Below the pieces are notes generated by a model that made no database searches, was not told where the DNA came from, and saw only the letters and a program-made list of their open reading frames with translations. Position numbers and translations under genes: made by a program. 64,000 nucleotides of DNA, taken from positions 248,001-312,000 of the forward strand of contig NZ_RFFL01000002.1 of NCBI RefSeq assembly GCF_003696285.1. Reading direction: 5' to 3'. Origin of the DNA: Stutzerimonas nitrititolerans (GTDB lineage Bacteria > Pseudomonadota > Gammaproteobacteria > Pseudomonadales > Pseudomonadaceae). Positions 48,486 to 60,478 of this stretch are shown here, piece after piece (the first letter of the stretch is position 1; every line of letters starts with the position of its first letter).

Positions 48486-50261
48486 ATGTCCTTTGCTTCC
48501 CTCGGTCTCTCCGAGGCTTTAGCCGGTGCCGTCGAGGCCGCTGGCTATACCCAGCCTACACCAGTGCAACAGCGGGCCATTCCCGCCGTGTTGCAAGGAC
48601 GCGACCTGATGGTCGCCGCACAGACAGGCACCGGCAAGACCGGTGGGTTCGCCCTCCCTGTTCTCGAACTGCTGTTCCCCGGCGGTCATCCGGACCGGGA
48701 ACACCGCTACGGCCCGCGCCAGCCGCGTGTGCTGGTGCTGACGCCGACTCGCGAACTCGCGGCGCAGGTACACGACAGTTTCAAGGTCTACGCCCGTGAC
48801 CTGCCACTGAAAAGCGCGTGCATCTTCGGTGGCGTGGGCATGAATCCGCAGGTCCAGGCCATCGCCAAGGGCCTCGACGTACTGGTGGCTTGCCCGGGCC
48901 GCCTGCTCGATCTGGCCAACCAGAAGGCCGTTGATCTCGGCCACGTGGAAATCCTGGTTCTCGATGAAGCCGACCGCATGCTCGACATGGGCTTCATCCA
49001 CGACGTCAAGAAGGTGCTGGCCAAGCTGCCCGCCAAACGGCAGAACCTGCTGTTCTCGGCGACCTTCTCCAAGGACATCACCGACCTGGCCGGCAAGCTG
49101 CTGCATGAGCCGGAGCGCATCGAAGTGACGCCGCCGAACACCACGGTCGAGCGCATCGAACAACGCGTCTATCGGCTGCCAGCGACGCACAAGCGCGCAT
49201 TGCTCGCCCACCTGATCACCCAGGGCGCCTGGGAACAGGTACTGGTATTCACGCGCACCAAGCACGGCGCCAACCGCCTGGCCGAGTATCTGGAAAAGCA
49301 CGGCCTGCCGGCTGCCGCGATCCACGGCAACAAGAGCCAGAACGCCCGCACCAAGGCCCTCGCCGACTTCAAGGCGAACCAGGTACGCATCCTGGTGGCG
49401 ACCGATATTGCCGCCCGCGGCCTGGACATCGACCAGCTGCCACACGTGGTCAACTTCGAGCTGCCCAACGTCGAGGAAGACTATGTGCACCGCATCGGCC
49501 GTACCGGCCGTGCCGGACGCAGCGGCGAGGCGATCTCGCTGGTCTCCCCGGACGAGGAGAAGCTGCTCAAGGGCATCGAGCGCATGACCAAGCAGAAGAT
49601 CGCCGATGGCGACCTGATGGGCTTCGACGCCAGCACCATCGAGGCGGAAAAGCCGGAAACCCGCGAGCCGCGCCAACCCCGCCAGGCACGTGGCGAACGC
49701 AAGCCGCGCGGCGAGCGCAGCAAGCCCGCCGAACAGGGTGAGCCGAAAGAACGCCAGGGCCGTAATCGGCGCGCCAAGAGCAAAACCAAGGCACCGGCCG
49801 CAGCCGGCGAGACAGGCCAGGCGATCACCCGCCCACCGCAGCTGCCGCCAAACCGGGACCCTGAAGCCTTTCTGGACGACGAGCTGGACAATTTCGGCAA
49901 CCGCGTCGACTACGTCAGCCCCTACCAGAACAAGCAAGGCCGTGGCCGCCGCCCCGGCGCCCCGGGCAAGCCAGGCGCTGCCCAGCCTCGCGCGGCGAAC
50001 GGCCAACGCGGTGCCGCCGGTTCGGGCAAGGGCAAGCGCGCATCTGACTCCCGCGGTGGGCAGCAGCCTCGTCGCAAGAACGAAGGGCCCCGCTCCGCGA
50101 CAGGCACGCAGCAGGAAGCGGCCGTCCGACCGCCGGAGAAGAAGCCGCTGATCATTCACAAGGAGTCGAAGATCGACCGCCTGCCCAGCGCCGAGCAGCT
50201 GGAACAGTTGCCCCAGCGCCCACGTGGCGAAAAGCCGGCCCTGCTGACGCGCAATCGCTGA
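48486..50261 (+). CDS. rhlE: DEAD-box RNA helicase RhlE
   Basis: A 591-residue helicase. Core (1-375): [50 protein letters not shown] and [11 protein letters not shown]. The remaining 200 residues are a basic, low-complexity tail rich in R, K, P, G and A (many [13 protein letters not shown]-like units), probably disordered and RNA-binding. Lack of a DbpA-type C-domain separates it from the helicase at 13.9 kb. It ends at a strong hairpin. Confidence 0.93.
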   Translation: MSFASLGLSEALAGAVEAAGYTQPTPVQQRAIPAVLQGRDLMVAAQTGTGKTGGFALPVLELLFPGGHPDREHRYGPRQPRVLVLTPTRELAAQVHDSFKVYARDLPLKSACIFGGVGMNPQVQAIAKGLDVLVACPGRLLDLANQKAVDLGHVEILVLDEADRMLDMGFIHDVKKVLAKLPAKRQNLLFSATFSKDITDLAGKLLHEPERIEVTPPNTTVERIEQRVYRLPATHKRALLAHLITQGAWEQVLVFTRTKHGANRLAEYLEKHGLPAAAIHGNKSQNARTKALADFKANQVRILVATDIAARGLDIDQLPHVVNFELPNVEEDYVHRIGRTGRAGRSGEAISLVSPDEEKLLKGIERMTKQKIADGDLMGFDASTIEAEKPETREPRQPRQARGERKPRGERSKPAEQGEPKERQGRNRRAKSKTKAPAAAGETGQAITRPPQLPPNRDPEAFLDDELDNFGNRVDYVSPYQNKQGRGRRPGAPGKPGAAQPRAANGQRGAAGSGKGKRASDSRGGQQPRRKNEGPRSATGTQQEAAVRPPEKKPLIIHKESKIDRLPSAEQLEQLPQRPRGEKPALLTRNR

Positions 50262-50276
50262 TTGTCGCCGTAACGC

Positions 50277-50303
50277 AAAACGCCGCCCTCGGGCGGCGTT
50301 TTC
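50277..50303. terminator. Bidirectional terminator between rhlE and the efflux operon
   Basis: AAAACGCCGCCC and GGGCGGCGTTTT with a two-base gap form a 12-bp stem with A and T tracts, usable in both directions between convergent genes. A second hairpin, GATTCCG/CGGAATC, lies at 50315-50341. Confidence 0.85.
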
Positions 50304-50348
50304 GTTTCATCATCGATTCCGCCCGGGCTTCGGACGGAATCGATGCGA

Positions 50349-51794
50349 TCAACCTTCCGCGGGCGGTGTCGCTCCACCCTGCTCGGTCGAGACCGCTTCC
50401 TGCCAGCCACCGCCCATGGCCTTGAACAGGTTGACCTCGCTGGTCAGCTGCGCAAGGCGATCGGCGATCAGTTGCTGCTGCACGCTGTACAACTGACGCT
50501 GGGCGTCCAGCAGCGTCAGGTAGTTATCGACACCGGCACGGTAACGCCGCTCGGCGAGCCGGTAATAATCTTCGCTGCTCTCGAGCAGGCTGCGCTGGGC
50601 CTGTACCTGGCGGGTATAGGTTTCCTGCGCAGCGAGGCCGTCGGCCACTTCGCGGAAGGCCGTCTGGATGGCCTTCTCGTACTGGGCCACCTGGATGTTC
50701 TCGCTGATCCGCGCATAGTCCAGATTGGCCCGCAACTGGCCAGCATTGAAGATCGGCACGCTGATGCTGGGCGCGAAGCTCCAGTAGCCGGAACCACCAT
50801 CGAACAACCCGGACAGTTCGCTGCTCGCCGTACCGGCGGCACCCGTCAGACTGATCCGCGGGAAGAACGCGGCACGGGCCGCACCGATACTGGCATTGAC
50901 CGCCCGCAGCTGGTGCTCGGCCTGAAGGATGTCAGGGCGTTTGAACAGCAGATCTGAAGGCAGGCCTATCGGCAACTCCGCCAGTTGCTGGCGCGCCAGA
51001 CCCTCGCCGCTGCCAGGCAGATCGGCCGGCACTGCCTGACCGAGCAACAGCGCCAGTGCGTTGCGATCCTGGGCGACCAGGCGGGTGTATTGCTCGACAT
51101 TGACCCGGGCGCTGTCGGCCGCGCTGCGCGCCTGACTCAGCTCCAGCGCCGAGGCGACACCCACATCGAAGCTGCGCTGGGTCAGACCCAGGCTTTCGTC
51201 ATAGGCCTTGAGGGTATCGTTCGTCACCTGCAACAGCGCCAGGTCGGCCTGCAGTGTCAGCCAGGCATTCGCCACGCTGGCCACCAGACTGATCTGCGCA
51301 CTGCGCTGTGCCGCTTCGCTGGCGAAGAACTCTTCCAGCGCCTGGTCGCGCAGGCTGCGCAGCCGGCCGAACAGGTCCAGCTCCCAGGAGACGCCGAAGG
51401 TTGCGCTGTACTGGCTGCTGATGCCCGATTGACCCATGGGATTCAGATCCGCCGGGGTTCGGCTGCGGCTACCGTCGCCATTGGCGCTGACCGCCGGAAA
51501 CAGATCGGCACGCTGAATCTGATACAGCGCCCGATACGCCTCGACGTTCAGGGCCGCCACGCGCAGATCGCGGTTATTTTCCAGAGCGACCTCGATCAAC
51601 CGCTGCAAGGCCGGATCATGGAAGAACTCACGCCAACCCAGTTCCGCCGCTTGCGCGCTGGCGGCGCTCGGCCCGTAGGCTTCGCCCTGCGGCCAGCTAT
51701 CGGCGACCGGCGCATCCGGGCGCTGGTAGTCGGGGATCAACGAGCAGCCACTCAGCGCCGCGAGCAGCGCCATGCTCAATAATGACTTTTTCAC
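50349..51794 (-). CDS. RND efflux outer-membrane channel (TtgC/OprM type)
   Basis: A 481-residue outer-membrane factor with lipoprotein signal ([13 protein letters not shown]) and two repeats of the TolC/NodT fold (for example [23 protein letters not shown] and [12 protein letters not shown]). It forms the exit duct of the tripartite pump. The GTG start overlaps the stop of the pump gene (GTGA) and has AGGAGAGG upstream. Confidence 0.92.
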   Translation of the reverse strand: MKKSLLSMALLAALSGCSLIPDYQRPDAPVADSWPQGEAYGPSAASAQAAELGWREFFHDPALQRLIEVALENNRDLRVAALNVEAYRALYQIQRADLFPAVSANGDGSRSRTPADLNPMGQSGISSQYSATFGVSWELDLFGRLRSLRDQALEEFFASEAAQRSAQISLVASVANAWLTLQADLALLQVTNDTLKAYDESLGLTQRSFDVGVASALELSQARSAADSARVNVEQYTRLVAQDRNALALLLGQAVPADLPGSGEGLARQQLAELPIGLPSDLLFKRPDILQAEHQLRAVNASIGAARAAFFPRISLTGAAGTASSELSGLFDGGSGYWSFAPSISVPIFNAGQLRANLDYARISENIQVAQYEKAIQTAFREVADGLAAQETYTRQVQAQRSLLESSEDYYRLAERRYRAGVDNYLTLLDAQRQLYSVQQQLIADRLAQLTSEVNLFKAMGGGWQEAVSTEQGGATPPAEG

Positions 51795-54700
51795 TGGACC
51801 TCTCCTTTTTCGCTCTCGGTCGCAGTTTTCTTACCGCCGGCGAGCGAGGACACCATCACGAAGAATAGCGGTACCCAGAAGATCACCAGCAGGGTCGCCG
51901 TGACCATGCCGCCGATCACGCCGGTTCCGATCGCATGGGAACTACCGGCCCCCGCACCACTGGCCAGCGCCAGCGGCACCACGCCGAGGGTGAAGGCGAG
52001 GGAGGTCATGATGATAGGCCGCAAACGCATGCGACAGGCTTCGACCGCTGCCTCGAACAGGCTCTTGCCCTCGGCATGCAGGTCTTTGGCGAACTCGACG
52101 ATGAGGATCGCGTTCTTCGCCGTCAGGCCGACCGTCGTCAACAGGCCGACCTGGAAGAACACATCGTTGCTCAGATCGCGCCCCATGGTCGCCAGCACAG
52201 CGCCGATCACGCCCAGCGGCACCACCAGCATCACCGCGAACGGAATCGACCAGCTCTCGTACAGTGCGGCCAGACAGAGGAACACCACCAGCAGCGACAG
52301 CGCATACAAAGCCGGCGCCTGGCCGCCCGACAGGCGTTCCTCGTAGGACAGGCCCGTCCAGGACACGCCCACCCCTGACGGCAGTTGCTGGGCGAGGCGC
52401 TCGACCTCGGCCATCGCATCACCCGTGCTGTAGCCCGGTGCCGCTTCGCCGAGAATCTCCATCGCCGACACGCCGTTGTAGCGCGACAGCTTGGGTGAAC
52501 CATAAACCCACTTGCCGCTGCCGAAGGCGCTGAACGGCACCATCTCGCCTTGATCGTTACGCACGAACCACTTGTCGAGGTCTTCCGGCCCCATGCGCGA
52601 AGGCGCCGTGCCTTGCATGTAGACCTTCTTCACCCGACCGCGATCGATGAAATCGTTGACGTAGCTCGAACCCCAGCCAATCGACAAGGCGCTGTTGATC
52701 TCATCCAGGGAGACGCCCAGCGTCCGCGCCTTCTCGTCATCGATCAGCAATTGGTATTGAGGTTCGTCATTCAGACCATTCGGGCGGACCGCCTGCAACA
52801 CGGAACTCTGAGCCGCCATCCCCAGGAACTGGTTGCGCGCCCCCATCAAGGCCTCATGCCCGAGGCCGGCACGGTCCTGCAGGTAGAAGTTGAAGCCGGT
52901 GGCGTTGCCGAGCTCCATGACCGCGGGCGGCGCGAAAGCGAACACCTGAGCATCACGGAAATTGGCGAAGTGCTGCTGGGCGCGCTGGGCCAGCGCGAAG
53001 ACGCTTTGCTCCGCGTCCGGACGCTCGCTCCATGGCTTGAGCCCGATGAACGCCAACGCCGAGTTCTGGCCGCGGCCGGCAAAGTTGAAGCCGGTTACGG
53101 TAAACACCGAGTTGACCACGTCGCTCTCTTCGGTCAACAGGTATTCGCGCATCGCATCCACGGTCTGCTGGGTACGCTCGGCCGTCGAGCCCACTGGCGT
53201 CTGAACCTGGGTAAACAGGACACCCTGATCCTCATCGGGCAGGAACGAGCTGGGCAACCGACTGAACAGCACCGCCAGCGCCGCCACGATGACCAGATAA
53301 ATGATGATGAAAGGCGCCTTGCGCTTCAGTACGGCGACGACGCCCCTCTCGTAGCGATGCACGCCGCGATCGAAGGTGCGGTTGAACCAGCCGAAGAAAC
53401 CGCGTTTCTCGTGGTGATGACCCTTCTCGATCGGCTTGAGCATGGTCGCGCACAGTGCCGGGGTGAAAATCAGCGCCACCAGCACCGACAGGGTCATCGC
53501 CGAGGCGATGGTGATCGAGAACTGCCGATAGATGACGCCCGTGGAACCGCCGAAGAAGGCCATCGGCAGGAACACCGCGGAAAGCACCAGGCCGATACCG
53601 ACCAGCGCGCCCTGGATCTGCCCCATGGACTTGCGGGTCGCCTCCAGCGGCGACAGGCCCTCTTCGGCCATCACCCGCTCGACGTTTTCCACCACGACGA
53701 TGGCGTCGTCCACCAGCAGGCCGATCGCCAGGACCATGGCGAACATGGTCAGGGTGTTGACGCTGAAGCCGAACACCGCCAACAGGCCGAAGGTACCCAG
53801 CAGCACCACCGGCACCGCCAGCGTCGGAATCAGCGTCGCACGGAAGTTCTGCAGGAACAGATACATCACCAGGAACACCAGCACGATGGCTTCGAACAGG
53901 GTGTGCACCACGTTGGTGATGGATGCCGAGACCACCGGAGAGGTGTCGTACGGATAGACGATTTCCATCCCCGCCGGGAAGAACGGCTGCAGGTCGCTGA
54001 TGGTCTGGCGCACCGCCTTGGCGGTATCCAGCGCGTTGGCGCCGGTGGCCAGCTTGATACCGATACCGGCGGCCGGCTTGCCGTTGTACAGCGCGGTGAT
54101 GGCGGCGCGCTCGGCGCCCAGTTCGACCCGTGCGACGTCCTTCAGACGCACCTGAGAGCCGTCACCGTTGACCTTCAACAGGATTTCGCGGAACTGCTCG
54201 GGCGTCTGCAGGCGCGTCTTGCCGATGATGGTGGCGCTCAGTTGCTGTCCCGGTACCGCCGGCAACCCACCGAACTGGCCGGCGGAGACCTGGACGTTCT
54301 GGGTGCGAATCGCATTGGCCACGTCCGTCGGCGTGAGCTGGAAGTTGTTCAGCTTGGCTGGATCCAGCCAGATGCGCATCGCGTACTGCGAGCCGAACAC
54401 CTGGAAGTCGCCCACCCCGCTGGTGCGCGACAAGGGGTCCTGGATGTTGGAGACGATATAGTCGGCCAGGTCGCTCTGGTTCATGCTGCCGTCCGCCGAA
54501 ACGACGCCGACCACCATCAGAAAGTTGCGAACGGCCTTGGTCACGCGGATGCCCTGCTGCTGCACTTCCTGCGGCAACAACGGGGTAGCCAGCTGCAGCT
54601 TGTTCTGCACCTGCACCTGGGCGATATCAGGGTCAGTGCCCTGATTGAAGGTCACGGTAATCTCCATGCTGCCATCGGAGTTGCTCGACGAGCTGATGTA

Positions 54701-54928
54701 GCGCAACCCGTCGATACCGTTCATCTGCTGTTCGATGACCTGAACCACGGTGTCCTGCACCGTCTGCGCCGAGGCGCCCGGGTAGGTCACGGAAATGCCT
54801 ACCGCTGGCGGCGCGATGCTGGGGTACTGGTTGACCGGCAGGCCGAGAATGGCGAGCCCCCCGGCGAGCATGATCACCAGCGCGATCACCCAGGCGAAGA
54901 TCGGGCGATCAATGAAGAACTTGGACAT
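51791..54928 (-). CDS. RND multidrug efflux pump, inner-membrane component (TtgB/MexB/AcrB type)
   Basis: A 1045-residue proton-driven transporter. Twelve membrane helices and two large periplasmic loops; [20 protein letters not shown] at the start, the [15 protein letters not shown] block in helix 4 with the proton-relay aspartates, and [14 protein letters not shown] near the end are standard. Size matches the family exactly. It probably expels drugs, solvents and detergents, as TtgB/MexB do. Confidence 0.95.
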   Translation of the reverse strand: MSKFFIDRPIFAWVIALVIMLAGGLAILGLPVNQYPSIAPPAVGISVTYPGASAQTVQDTVVQVIEQQMNGIDGLRYISSSSNSDGSMEITVTFNQGTDPDIAQVQVQNKLQLATPLLPQEVQQQGIRVTKAVRNFLMVVGVVSADGSMNQSDLADYIVSNIQDPLSRTSGVGDFQVFGSQYAMRIWLDPAKLNNFQLTPTDVANAIRTQNVQVSAGQFGGLPAVPGQQLSATIIGKTRLQTPEQFREILLKVNGDGSQVRLKDVARVELGAERAAITALYNGKPAAGIGIKLATGANALDTAKAVRQTISDLQPFFPAGMEIVYPYDTSPVVSASITNVVHTLFEAIVLVFLVMYLFLQNFRATLIPTLAVPVVLLGTFGLLAVFGFSVNTLTMFAMVLAIGLLVDDAIVVVENVERVMAEEGLSPLEATRKSMGQIQGALVGIGLVLSAVFLPMAFFGGSTGVIYRQFSITIASAMTLSVLVALIFTPALCATMLKPIEKGHHHEKRGFFGWFNRTFDRGVHRYERGVVAVLKRKAPFIIIYLVIVAALAVLFSRLPSSFLPDEDQGVLFTQVQTPVGSTAERTQQTVDAMREYLLTEESDVVNSVFTVTGFNFAGRGQNSALAFIGLKPWSERPDAEQSVFALAQRAQQHFANFRDAQVFAFAPPAVMELGNATGFNFYLQDRAGLGHEALMGARNQFLGMAAQSSVLQAVRPNGLNDEPQYQLLIDDEKARTLGVSLDEINSALSIGWGSSYVNDFIDRGRVKKVYMQGTAPSRMGPEDLDKWFVRNDQGEMVPFSAFGSGKWVYGSPKLSRYNGVSAMEILGEAAPGYSTGDAMAEVERLAQQLPSGVGVSWTGLSYEERLSGGQAPALYALSLLVVFLCLAALYESWSIPFAVMLVVPLGVIGAVLATMGRDLSNDVFFQVGLLTTVGLTAKNAILIVEFAKDLHAEGKSLFEAAVEACRMRLRPIIMTSLAFTLGVVPLALASGAGAGSSHAIGTGVIGGMVTATLLVIFWVPLFFVMVSSLAGGKKTATESEKGEVQ

Positions 54929-54952
54929 CTCGAATTATCCTCGGGCTCAGCC

Positions 54953-56077
54953 TTAGTTGGCTTGCGGCTGGGCAGCCACGTTGCTGGCAGGGACGGCATC
55001 CACTTCGACACCCGGCTGGATGAACTGCAGGCCTTCGGTGATCAGTCGGTCACCCGCCTGGAGCCCATCGGCGATCAGCCAGCGATTGCCAACGGCGCGA
55101 TCGGTCTTGACCTGCCGCACCTCGACCTTGTTTTCGGCGTTGATCACCATCGCGGTAGCGTCGCCCTTGGGGTTGCGCGTCACACCCTGCTGAGGCGCGA
55201 GGATCGCTTCGCTCTTCAGTCCGGCGACCAGCTGCGCATGCACGAACATGCCCGGCAGCAGGACGCGATCCGGATTGGGGAAGACCGCACGCAGGGTCAC
55301 CGACCCGGTGGTGGGGTCGACCGAGACCTCGGAGAACTCCAGCTTGCCCTCGTGCGCGTATTGAGTGCCGTCCTCGAGCGTCAACTTGACCTTGGCGGCA
55401 TCCTCGCCCGCCTTCTGCAGGCGCCCCTCGGCCAGGTCACGGCGCAAACCGAGCAGATCACGCGCGGGCTGGGTGACATCGATATAGATGGGATCGAGTT
55501 GCTGGATGGTCGCCATTTCCTGCGCCTGACCATTGCTGACCAGCGCTCCCTCGGTCACCGCCGAGCGACCGATACGTCCCGAAATGGGCGCCAGCACCTT
55601 GGTGTAGCGCAGGTTGATGCGTGCCTGTTCCAGGTTGGCCTCGGCCTGCAGGGTGGCGGCGCGCGCTTCGTCATAGGCCTGCCGGCTGACCGCCCGCTCC
55701 TCGACCAGTGACGCGTAACGCTCCGACAGGGACTTGGCCGAGGCCAGACTGGCCTGCGCACTCTTCAATGTGGCCTCGTACACCGAGGAATCGATCTGAT
55801 AAAGCTGCTGCCCGGCCTTCACCTCGCTGCCTTCAGTGAACAGGCGCTTCTGGATGATGCCATTGACTTGCGGGCGCACTTCCGCGACTCGATGCGCCCG
55901 CGCACGGCCCGGCAGCTCGGTGGTCAGTGCAAAGGGCTCGGCCTGCAGCGTCACGAAGCCTACCTTCGGCGCCGGCTGCTCGGCAGGCGCAGCGGCCTCT
56001 TCCTGGCAACCGACGAGCGCTAACGCCGCGGCGATTATTGAAACCAAGGCGGCGGCATTGGCTGACTTACGTGACAT
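54953..56077 (-). CDS. RND efflux membrane-fusion lipoprotein (TtgA/MexA type)
   Basis: A 374-residue adaptor with lipobox ALVGC, biotinyl-lipoyl-like and alpha-hairpin segments (EVRPQVNGIIQKRLFTEGSEVKAG; APISGRIGRSAVTEGALV). It bridges pump and channel. The start is at 56077 (MSRKSANAAALVS), close after AGAGG; the longer frame from 56236 would run through the operator. It is the first gene of the three-gene operon. Confidence 0.93.
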   Translation of the reverse strand: MSRKSANAAALVSIIAAALALVGCQEEAAAPAEQPAPKVGFVTLQAEPFALTTELPGRARAHRVAEVRPQVNGIIQKRLFTEGSEVKAGQQLYQIDSSVYEATLKSAQASLASAKSLSERYASLVEERAVSRQAYDEARAATLQAEANLEQARINLRYTKVLAPISGRIGRSAVTEGALVSNGQAQEMATIQQLDPIYIDVTQPARDLLGLRRDLAEGRLQKAGEDAAKVKLTLEDGTQYAHEGKLEFSEVSVDPTTGSVTLRAVFPNPDRVLLPGMFVHAQLVAGLKSEAILAPQQGVTRNPKGDATAMVINAENKVEVRQVKTDRAVGNRWLIADGLQAGDRLITEGLQFIQPGVEVDAVPASNVAAQPQAN

Positions 56078-56147
56078 GGGAGGAACCTCTCGTAAACGGA
56101 CGATCCAGGGCAGCATAGGCCCGGCAGACTCGAATGGCAGGGTCGGG

Positions 56148-56180
56148 AATATACTTACATTCAAGTGTGTCTGTAAATAC
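56148..56180 (-). promoter_or_regulatory. Promoter with TtgR/AcrR-like operator of the efflux operon
   Basis: On the minus strand TTTACA and TATATT are spaced by 18 bases and overlap an inverted repeat with halves GTATTTACA and TGTAAGTAT. The sequence closely resembles the TtgR operator before ttgABC in P. putida, recalled from general knowledge. No TetR-family gene adjoins it. Confidence 0.65.
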
Positions 56181-56336
56181 AAAAAACCGCCTGACTCATC
56201 CCTCGGAAAGCACGGCGCAAGCGCTATCCAGCACACACCGCTGCAGCGAATTGTCTCATTCCTTTACAAGCCGCTTCTGTCGACCGATAGCAACAAGTTG
56301 TTCAAAGAAAATCGACTACCAAAGATGTGGAAAGCA

Positions 56337-56360
56337 CAACGCCGGCAAATGCCGGCGTTG
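56337..56360 (-). terminator. Hairpin after the YceI gene
   Basis: Perfect ten-base arms CAACGCCGGC and GCCGGCGTTG with a four-base loop, 17 bases past the YceI stop. The following T run is short. Confidence 0.6.
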
Positions 56361-56377
56361 ACTTCATTCGACATGCG

Positions 56378-56953
56378 TTACTTGCGCACGCCCTCGACCG
56401 AGATGATCAGGTCGACCGTCTGGGTTGCGGGGCCGAGATCCATCTTGATGTCGAAATCTTTCAGCTTGAGTGTCGTGGTACCTTCGAAGCCGGCACGATA
56501 GCCGCCCCAGGGATCCTCGCCTTCGCCAATGAACTTGGCGGCGATGACGACCGGCTTGGTGACACCATTGAGCGTGAGGTTGCCTTCGATATCGGCAGTG
56601 CCTTCGCCGGTGCTCTTGACCGAAGTGGACTCGAAGGTCGCCGTCGGGTGCTTGCCGACATTCAGGAAGTCGTCGCTACGCAGGTGCTTGTCGCGCTCGG
56701 CATGGTTGGTATCGAGGCTCGCCGTCTTGAGCGTCACCTTGACCTTGCTGGCTTCCGGCTGCGCCGCGTCGAAGCTGAAGCTCCCCTCGAAATCCTTGAA
56801 GGTTCCCCACAGCCAGCTATAGCCCAGGTGGCTGGCCTTGAAATTGACGAAGGCATGCTGGCCTTGCTTGTCGATGACGTAGTCGGCAGCCATGGCCTGA
56901 CCGGCAAAGAGCATCGAGCCCAGCGCGAGTGCAGCAAAGGTTTTCTTCAACAT
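56378..56953 (-). CDS. YceI-family periplasmic protein
   Basis: A 191-residue protein with signal peptide ([15 protein letters not shown]) and the lipocalin-like YceI fold ([35 protein letters not shown]). Family members bind isoprenoid-type lipids such as polyprenyl chains. It is followed upstream on the same strand by a cytochrome b561 gene at 22 bases, a common pairing. Confidence 0.92.
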   Translation of the reverse strand: MLKKTFAALALGSMLFAGQAMAADYVIDKQGQHAFVNFKASHLGYSWLWGTFKDFEGSFSFDAAQPEASKVKVTLKTASLDTNHAERDKHLRSDDFLNVGKHPTATFESTSVKSTGEGTADIEGNLTLNGVTKPVVIAAKFIGEGEDPWGGYRAGFEGTTTLKLKDFDIKMDLGPATQTVDLIISVEGVRK

Positions 56954-56975
56954 CGATAGTCTCCTTTGGTGATAA

Positions 56976-57527
56976 TCAGTTGGCGCGTCCGAACATCCGC
57001 TTGAGCGTCGCGTCGTGATCGACGAAGTGGTGTTTCAGTGCAGCGAGCGCATGGATGCCGGCGAAGATGATCAGCGCCCATGCAAGGTATTCATGCACCA
57101 GACCGGCAATATCCTCCTGGTTCGGGATACCACTGATCAGCGCCGGCACATCGAACCAGCCGAATACGCTGATCGCCCGGCCATCGGCGGTGGATATCAG
57201 ATAACCCGAGATCATAAGCACAAAGAGCCCCAGGTAGAGCACGCCGTGCCCGAGCTTTGTCGCCAGACGTGTCAAGCCCCCATGACTGGCCAGAGGTGCC
57301 GGCCCGGGACTGAGGAAACGCCACAGCACGCGCAGCAGCATCAGCACGAACAGCAGGATGCCCACGCTCTTGTGGATATCCGGTGCCGTCCGGTACCAGC
57401 TGCTGTAGTAGTTCAGCCCGACCATCCAGTAGCCCAGCGCGAACAGTCCGAATACTGCGACCGCTACCAGCCAATGCAGCAGGATGCTGGTCGCGCCATA
57501 GTTGGTTGAGGAGTTTCGCCATTGCAT
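56976..57527 (-). CDS. Cytochrome b561
   Basis: A 183-residue membrane protein with four helices and histidines for two b haems ([56 protein letters not shown]). It may exchange electrons between the quinone pool and a periplasmic partner, possibly linked to YceI. The start at 57527 ([11 protein letters not shown]) is preferred to a longer frame. Confidence 0.88.
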   Translation of the reverse strand: MQWRNSSTNYGATSILLHWLVAVAVFGLFALGYWMVGLNYYSSWYRTAPDIHKSVGILLFVLMLLRVLWRFLSPGPAPLASHGGLTRLATKLGHGVLYLGLFVLMISGYLISTADGRAISVFGWFDVPALISGIPNQEDIAGLVHEYLAWALIIFAGIHALAALKHHFVDHDATLKRMFGRAN

Positions 57528-57696
57528 CGAACATGGTTCCCCGGTGTTGGTGAGTGATAAGCCTAGCGACAAACCCATCTAAACGGCGCGGATTTTTTGC
57601 GTCAAAAAGATCGAAGGAGCCGATACGATTTTCGGCGATGCGTGCCCCATCTGCTAGGCTGCGCCGTCGAACCGTGGACAAGCCAGGAGCACCAAG

Positions 57697-59103
57697 ATGA
57701 GTCAGAACGAAAGCTGGATGCAACGCGACCTCGCGGTTCTCTGGCACCCCTGCACCCAGATGAAAGATCACGAGCAGTTGCCGTTGATCCCCATCCGGCG
57801 CGGCGAAGGCGTCTGGCTCGAGGATTTCGATGGCAAGCGTTATATCGATGCCGTCAGCTCCTGGTGGGTCAACGTGTTCGGCCACTCCAATCCGCGCATC
57901 AACCAGCGCATCAAGAATCAGCTCGACCAGCTCGAGCACGTGATGTTGGCCGGCTTCAGCCATCAGCCGGTGGTAGAGCTGTCCGAACGACTGGTGGCGC
58001 TCACCCCGCCGGGACTGGAGCGGGTGTTCTACACCGACAATGGCTCGACCGGTATCGAGGTCGCGCTGAAGATGAGCTTCCACTACTGGCGCAACAGTGG
58101 CCAGCCGACCAAGCAGCGCTTCGTCACCCTGACCAACAGCTACCACGGCGAAACCGTCGCCGCGATGTCGGTGGGCGATGTCGCGCTTTTCACCGATACC
58201 TACAAGCCGTTGCTGCTGGACACCTTCAAGGTGCTGAGCCCGGACTGCTACCTGCGCCCCGAAGGCATGAGCTGGGAAGAGCACTCGCGCAACATGTTCG
58301 CGCACATGGAACGGACACTGGCCGAGCATCATCGGGAAATCGCGGCGGTGATCGTCGAGCCGCTAATCCAGGGCGCCGGCGGCATGCGCATGTATCACCC
58401 GGTCTACCTCAAGCTGCTGCGCGAGGCGTGTGATCGCCATGACGTGCACCTGATCCACGACGAGATCGCCGTCGGTTTCGGCCGTACCGGGACGATGTTC
58501 GCCTGCGAACAGGCCGGCATCACGCCAGACTTCCTCTGCCTGTCCAAGGCGCTCACCGGCGGCTACCTGCCGATGGCGGCAGTGCTGACGACCGACAAGC
58601 TCTATCAGGCGTTCTACGACGACTACTCGACCTTGCGCGCCTTCCTCCATTCGCACACCTACACCGGCAACCCGCTGGCATGCGCGGCGGCGCTGGCGAC
58701 ACTGGATATCTTCGAACAGGACAACGTCATCGAGGCCAACAAGGCGCTGGCGGCACGCATGGCGACGGCCACCGCTCACCTGGTCGACCACCCGCACGTT
58801 GCGGAAGTCAGGCAGACCGGCATGGCGCTGGCCATCGAAATGGTCGCCGACAAGGCCCGCAAGACACCCTATCCCTGGCAGGAGCGGCGCGGCCTCAAGG
58901 TCTACCAGCATGCCCTGCAGCGCGGCGCGCTGCTGCGCCCGCTGGGCAGCGTGGTGTACTTCCTGCCGCCCTACACCATCACCGAAGAACAGATCGATCT
59001 CCTCGCCCAGATCGCCACGGAGGGGATCGACATCGCCACCCAGGCTTCGGTCAGCGTGGCGCTCGCGCCGGGAGCGCCTGCGGATTTCCGCGATCCGGGC
59101 TAG
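57697..59103 (+). CDS. bioA: Adenosylmethionine-8-amino-7-oxononanoate aminotransferase
   Basis: A 468-residue PLP enzyme of biotin synthesis that uses SAM as amino donor. [18 protein letters not shown] and [13 protein letters not shown] at the N-terminus are BioA-typical, the PLP lysine is in [13 protein letters not shown] and [11 protein letters not shown] follows. The remaining bio genes are not in the window. Divergent from cytochrome b561. Confidence 0.93.
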   Translation: MSQNESWMQRDLAVLWHPCTQMKDHEQLPLIPIRRGEGVWLEDFDGKRYIDAVSSWWVNVFGHSNPRINQRIKNQLDQLEHVMLAGFSHQPVVELSERLVALTPPGLERVFYTDNGSTGIEVALKMSFHYWRNSGQPTKQRFVTLTNSYHGETVAAMSVGDVALFTDTYKPLLLDTFKVLSPDCYLRPEGMSWEEHSRNMFAHMERTLAEHHREIAAVIVEPLIQGAGGMRMYHPVYLKLLREACDRHDVHLIHDEIAVGFGRTGTMFACEQAGITPDFLCLSKALTGGYLPMAAVLTTDKLYQAFYDDYSTLRAFLHSHTYTGNPLACAAALATLDIFEQDNVIEANKALAARMATATAHLVDHPHVAEVRQTGMALAIEMVADKARKTPYPWQERRGLKVYQHALQRGALLRPLGSVVYFLPPYTITEEQIDLLAQIATEGIDIATQASVSVALAPGAPADFRDPG

Positions 59104-59211
59104 TTCGGCGGCCATCATGAACGGCGCCGTAAAGCCTAAGGCTGGACGAAAAGCAGCGGGGACTGCACCATGCCGTCCTCGTTCAGCCTCCAATCTTCGC
59201 CGGCTTTCTTT

Positions 59212-59928
59212 ATGCGCCTGTCCCGCTTTTTCATCGATGCCCCGCTCGCCCTCGGTGAGCACACCCTGCCCGAGGCGCCCTCTCACTACATGGCTCGCGT
59301 GCTGCGTCTCGCCGCAGGCGCAGCCGTACAGCTCTTCGATGGCCGCGGCCAGGAGTACCGGGGCGAGCTGATCGAAGTGGGCAAGAAGGCGGTACGTGTC
59401 CAGCTGCACGAGGCGCTGCCGGGTCTGGCCGAATCGAGGTTGCAGATTCACCTCGGCCAGGGGCTGTCACGGGGCGAGCGGATGGATTGGGCTATCCAGA
59501 AAGCGACCGAGCTGGGCGCAACGCAGATCACGCCCGTCATCAGTGAACGCTGCGAAGTTCGCTTGAAGGACGAGCGAGCCGACAAGCGCCTGACCCATTG
59601 GCGCCAGATCGCCATCAGCGCCTGCGAGCAATGTGGCCGCTCGGTGATTCCGGTCATTCACCCGCCGCAATTGCTGGCCGATTGGCTGGCAATCGAAGCC
59701 GACCTGAAGCTGGTGCTGCACCCGGTCGCCGAACCGCTGGAGAGCCACGCGGCGCCCGCCACACTGGCTTTCCTGATCGGCCCCGAAGGCGGGTTGAACG
59801 ACGCCGAGGTCGAACAGGCACGGACTGCCGGCTTTCAGCCCGCACGCCTGGGGCCGCGAGTACTGCGCACCGAAACCGCACCCGTGGTCGCCCTGAGCGT
59901 GGCCCAGCAGTTGTGGGGGGATTTTTAG
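59212..59928 (+). CDS. rsmE: 16S rRNA (uracil-1498-N3)-methyltransferase RsmE
   Basis: A 238-residue SPOUT-class SAM methyltransferase. N-terminal PUA-like part (MRLSRFFIDAPL; HYMARVLRL) and C-terminal knot with IGPEGGLNDAEV and LGPRVLRTETAPVVAL. The start at 59212 is preferred to an in-frame ATG 14 codons upstream since RsmE begins with this sequence. Confidence 0.93.
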   Translation: MRLSRFFIDAPLALGEHTLPEAPSHYMARVLRLAAGAAVQLFDGRGQEYRGELIEVGKKAVRVQLHEALPGLAESRLQIHLGQGLSRGERMDWAIQKATELGATQITPVISERCEVRLKDERADKRLTHWRQIAISACEQCGRSVIPVIHPPQLLADWLAIEADLKLVLHPVAEPLESHAAPATLAFLIGPEGGLNDAEVEQARTAGFQPARLGPRVLRTETAPVVALSVAQQLWGDF

Positions 59929-60007
59929 GCTTCAGGCATCACCGCGCGCCGAAAGCGTCATCGGACATTCCGATCACTTCAAGCTCGCGGCCTGGAACGG
60001 CCCTCTC

Positions 60008-60478
60008 TCAAACCAACCCGGCGTCTGCGAGCTTCTGCTCCAATGCGATCAGATCGGGAATGCGCGCCTGGACATCGCCCAGGTTGACCGCATCCAGTTC
60101 CAGCGGCGCCAGCGCTACGTCCGACCGCGCCAGGCTCGCATCGACCTTGATCGAACGAGGGATACCCTGCACCAGCAGCGCGATGAACTTCACATGCTCA
60201 CGCCCCCCCAGCGCGTTCAGTATCGCCACGCGTGCGCCGGAATCGGGCGCTGCTACGCCATTCGACGCGGCCTCGAAAGACAACAGCGGCAAGCTCAGGT
60301 CGCGCCAGGCCACCTGGCCGAGAAACCACGAGGGTGCGCCCTCTGCGGTTCGGGGCGCACGATAGGGCACGAGCTCGGCAACCGCCACGTTGGGCAGCAG
60401 CAGGGTACGGTCGGCAAGCGGCACCAGCAGTCCGGTAAGGCTGCTAGGGGTATCCTGAGAAACGACTGATTGACTCAT
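60008..60478 (-). CDS. chpC: CheW-like chemotaxis protein ChpC
   Basis: A 156-residue CheW-fold protein (LTGLLVPLADRTLLLPNVAVAELVPY; WFLGQVAWRDLSLPLLSFE). Position directly after chpB, with an ATGA overlap, identifies it as ChpC, an adaptor of the Pil-Chp system that controls twitching motility and surface sensing in Pseudomonas. It is the last gene of the cluster. Confidence 0.85.
   Translation of the reverse strand: MSQSVVSQDTPSSLTGLLVPLADRTLLLPNVAVAELVPYRAPRTAEGAPSWFLGQVAWRDLSLPLLSFEAASNGVAAPDSGARVAILNALGGREHVKFIALLVQGIPRSIKVDASLARSDVALAPLELDAVNLGDVQARIPDLIALEQKLADAGLV

Noticed and set aside
52550-55711. 1053-codon open frame on the plus strand over the efflux genes
   Set aside because: Antisense shadow of the RND and adaptor genes, His/Gln/Arg-rich with no domain or ribosome site.
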